Part shown: in pieces, positions 11,052 through 11,301 of the stretch
How positions within the stretch are numbered: the stretch's first letter is position 1
Layout of the letters: every line of letters starts with the position of its first letter
Assembly: GCA_030610325.1 (NCBI GenBank)
Contig: JAUWRZ010000035.1
Coordinates: 1-11,301, forward strand
DNA: 11,301 nucleotides
Direction of reading: 5' to 3'
From: Sulfurimonadaceae bacterium
GTDB lineage: Bacteria; Campylobacterota; Campylobacteria; Campylobacterales; Sulfurimonadaceae
Program-made: the position numbers and the translations under genes
The notes under the pieces: model-generated
What the model was told of the DNA's origin: nothing
The model's input: only the letters and a program-made list of their open reading frames with translations
The model's database searches: none

Positions 11052-11301
11052 TATCGATCACTACCACTCCTTCAAAGATATCTTTCGTCTTCTCATATAT
11101 CCATCTATAATAAAGCCTTACTATCGACCTGAACAACCTATGATGCTACATGGATTTTTATCACGCAGAGATGAGTACATAAGACATTCCAAAAGACTTT
11201 GAGTTAGTAGTATCTCTCTTGATGATGGCAGTCGCACGATATGATGTAGTAGCCAGATGAGCCTGGTTGAGCTGTATGCGAAAGGGGAAGGAGAAGGGGC
11301 A
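11052..11301. other. Right-edge region without a supported gene
   Basis: TATAAT at 11106-11111 could be a promoter reading right. From ATG 11140 a frame runs only 20 codons (MMLHGFLSRRDEYIRHSKRL). Another frame (11183-11260) gives a coherent-looking DFELVVSLLMMAVARYDVVA and ends in an ATGA that overlaps an ATG at 11257 open to the edge. The last ~20 bases are purine-rich (AAAGGGGAAGGAGAAGGGG) and may simply be a ribosome site for a gene beginning past the edge. None is strong enough to call. Confidence 0.35.

Overview
The window reads as ordinary chromosome of a member of the Campylobacterota (formerly Epsilonproteobacteria), probably a free-living Sulfurovum-, Sulfuricurvum- or Sulfurimonas-like organism rather than a host-adapted Helicobacter. 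The evidence is the HU protein, which carries the Helicobacter-type arm (VPG.(D/N)KTY.T.DK.VPKFK.GK); a histidine kinase with the AHQWKQPL H-box common in this phylum; a short M20 PepD; and T-rich promoters with good TATAAT-like -10 boxes and poor -35 boxes. Base composition is moderate in the genes and very A+T-rich in one intergenic stretch (about 7680-7914). No tRNA, rRNA, transposase, integrase or CRISPR array was seen.

Left part (1-4853), mostly minus strand: the start of a secreted YceI-like protein running off the left edge; a membrane histidine kinase with no response regulator in view; the dipeptidase pepD; a divergent 72-residue lipoprotein; the tRNA-modification gene cmoA; a small single-pass membrane protein on the plus strand; and an unrecognised 106-residue protein on the minus strand. 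These are single-gene units, several with their own visible -10 box. Two of them (the lipoprotein and cmoA) have a -10 so close to the ATG that the transcript may be leaderless.

Middle (5061-7481): a two-gene unit of a proline-linker/coiled-coil protein with a putative N-terminal DNA-binding fold, followed by a FapA-type (DUF342) beta-helix protein. This pair probably works together, perhaps in polar or flagellar organisation.

The stretch 7482-7914 is the most unusual part. It holds a possible small minus-strand ORF interrupted by one TAG, then about 230 bp of very A+T-rich DNA with a 24-of-26-base palindrome carrying TATAAT on both strands, a long-range 14-bp inverted repeat and several nested palindromes. 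It leads into an XRE-type HTH gene translationally coupled (ATGA) to a very basic 84-residue protein, followed by hup (HU). If there is a little-described system here, it is this regulator/basic-protein cassette and its palindromic control region. The function is unknown and nothing in the sequence proves one.

Right part (8506-11301): hup with a hairpin terminator, msrB (repair of oxidised methionine, lacking the usual resolving cysteine), a 334-bp gap, a small secreted probable outer-membrane beta-barrel protein on the minus strand with its own terminator, and a divergent periplasmic cyclophilin whose promoter is flanked by an inverted repeat. A 28-bp near-perfect palindrome follows the cyclophilin gene. 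The last ~250 bases hold no gene I can support.
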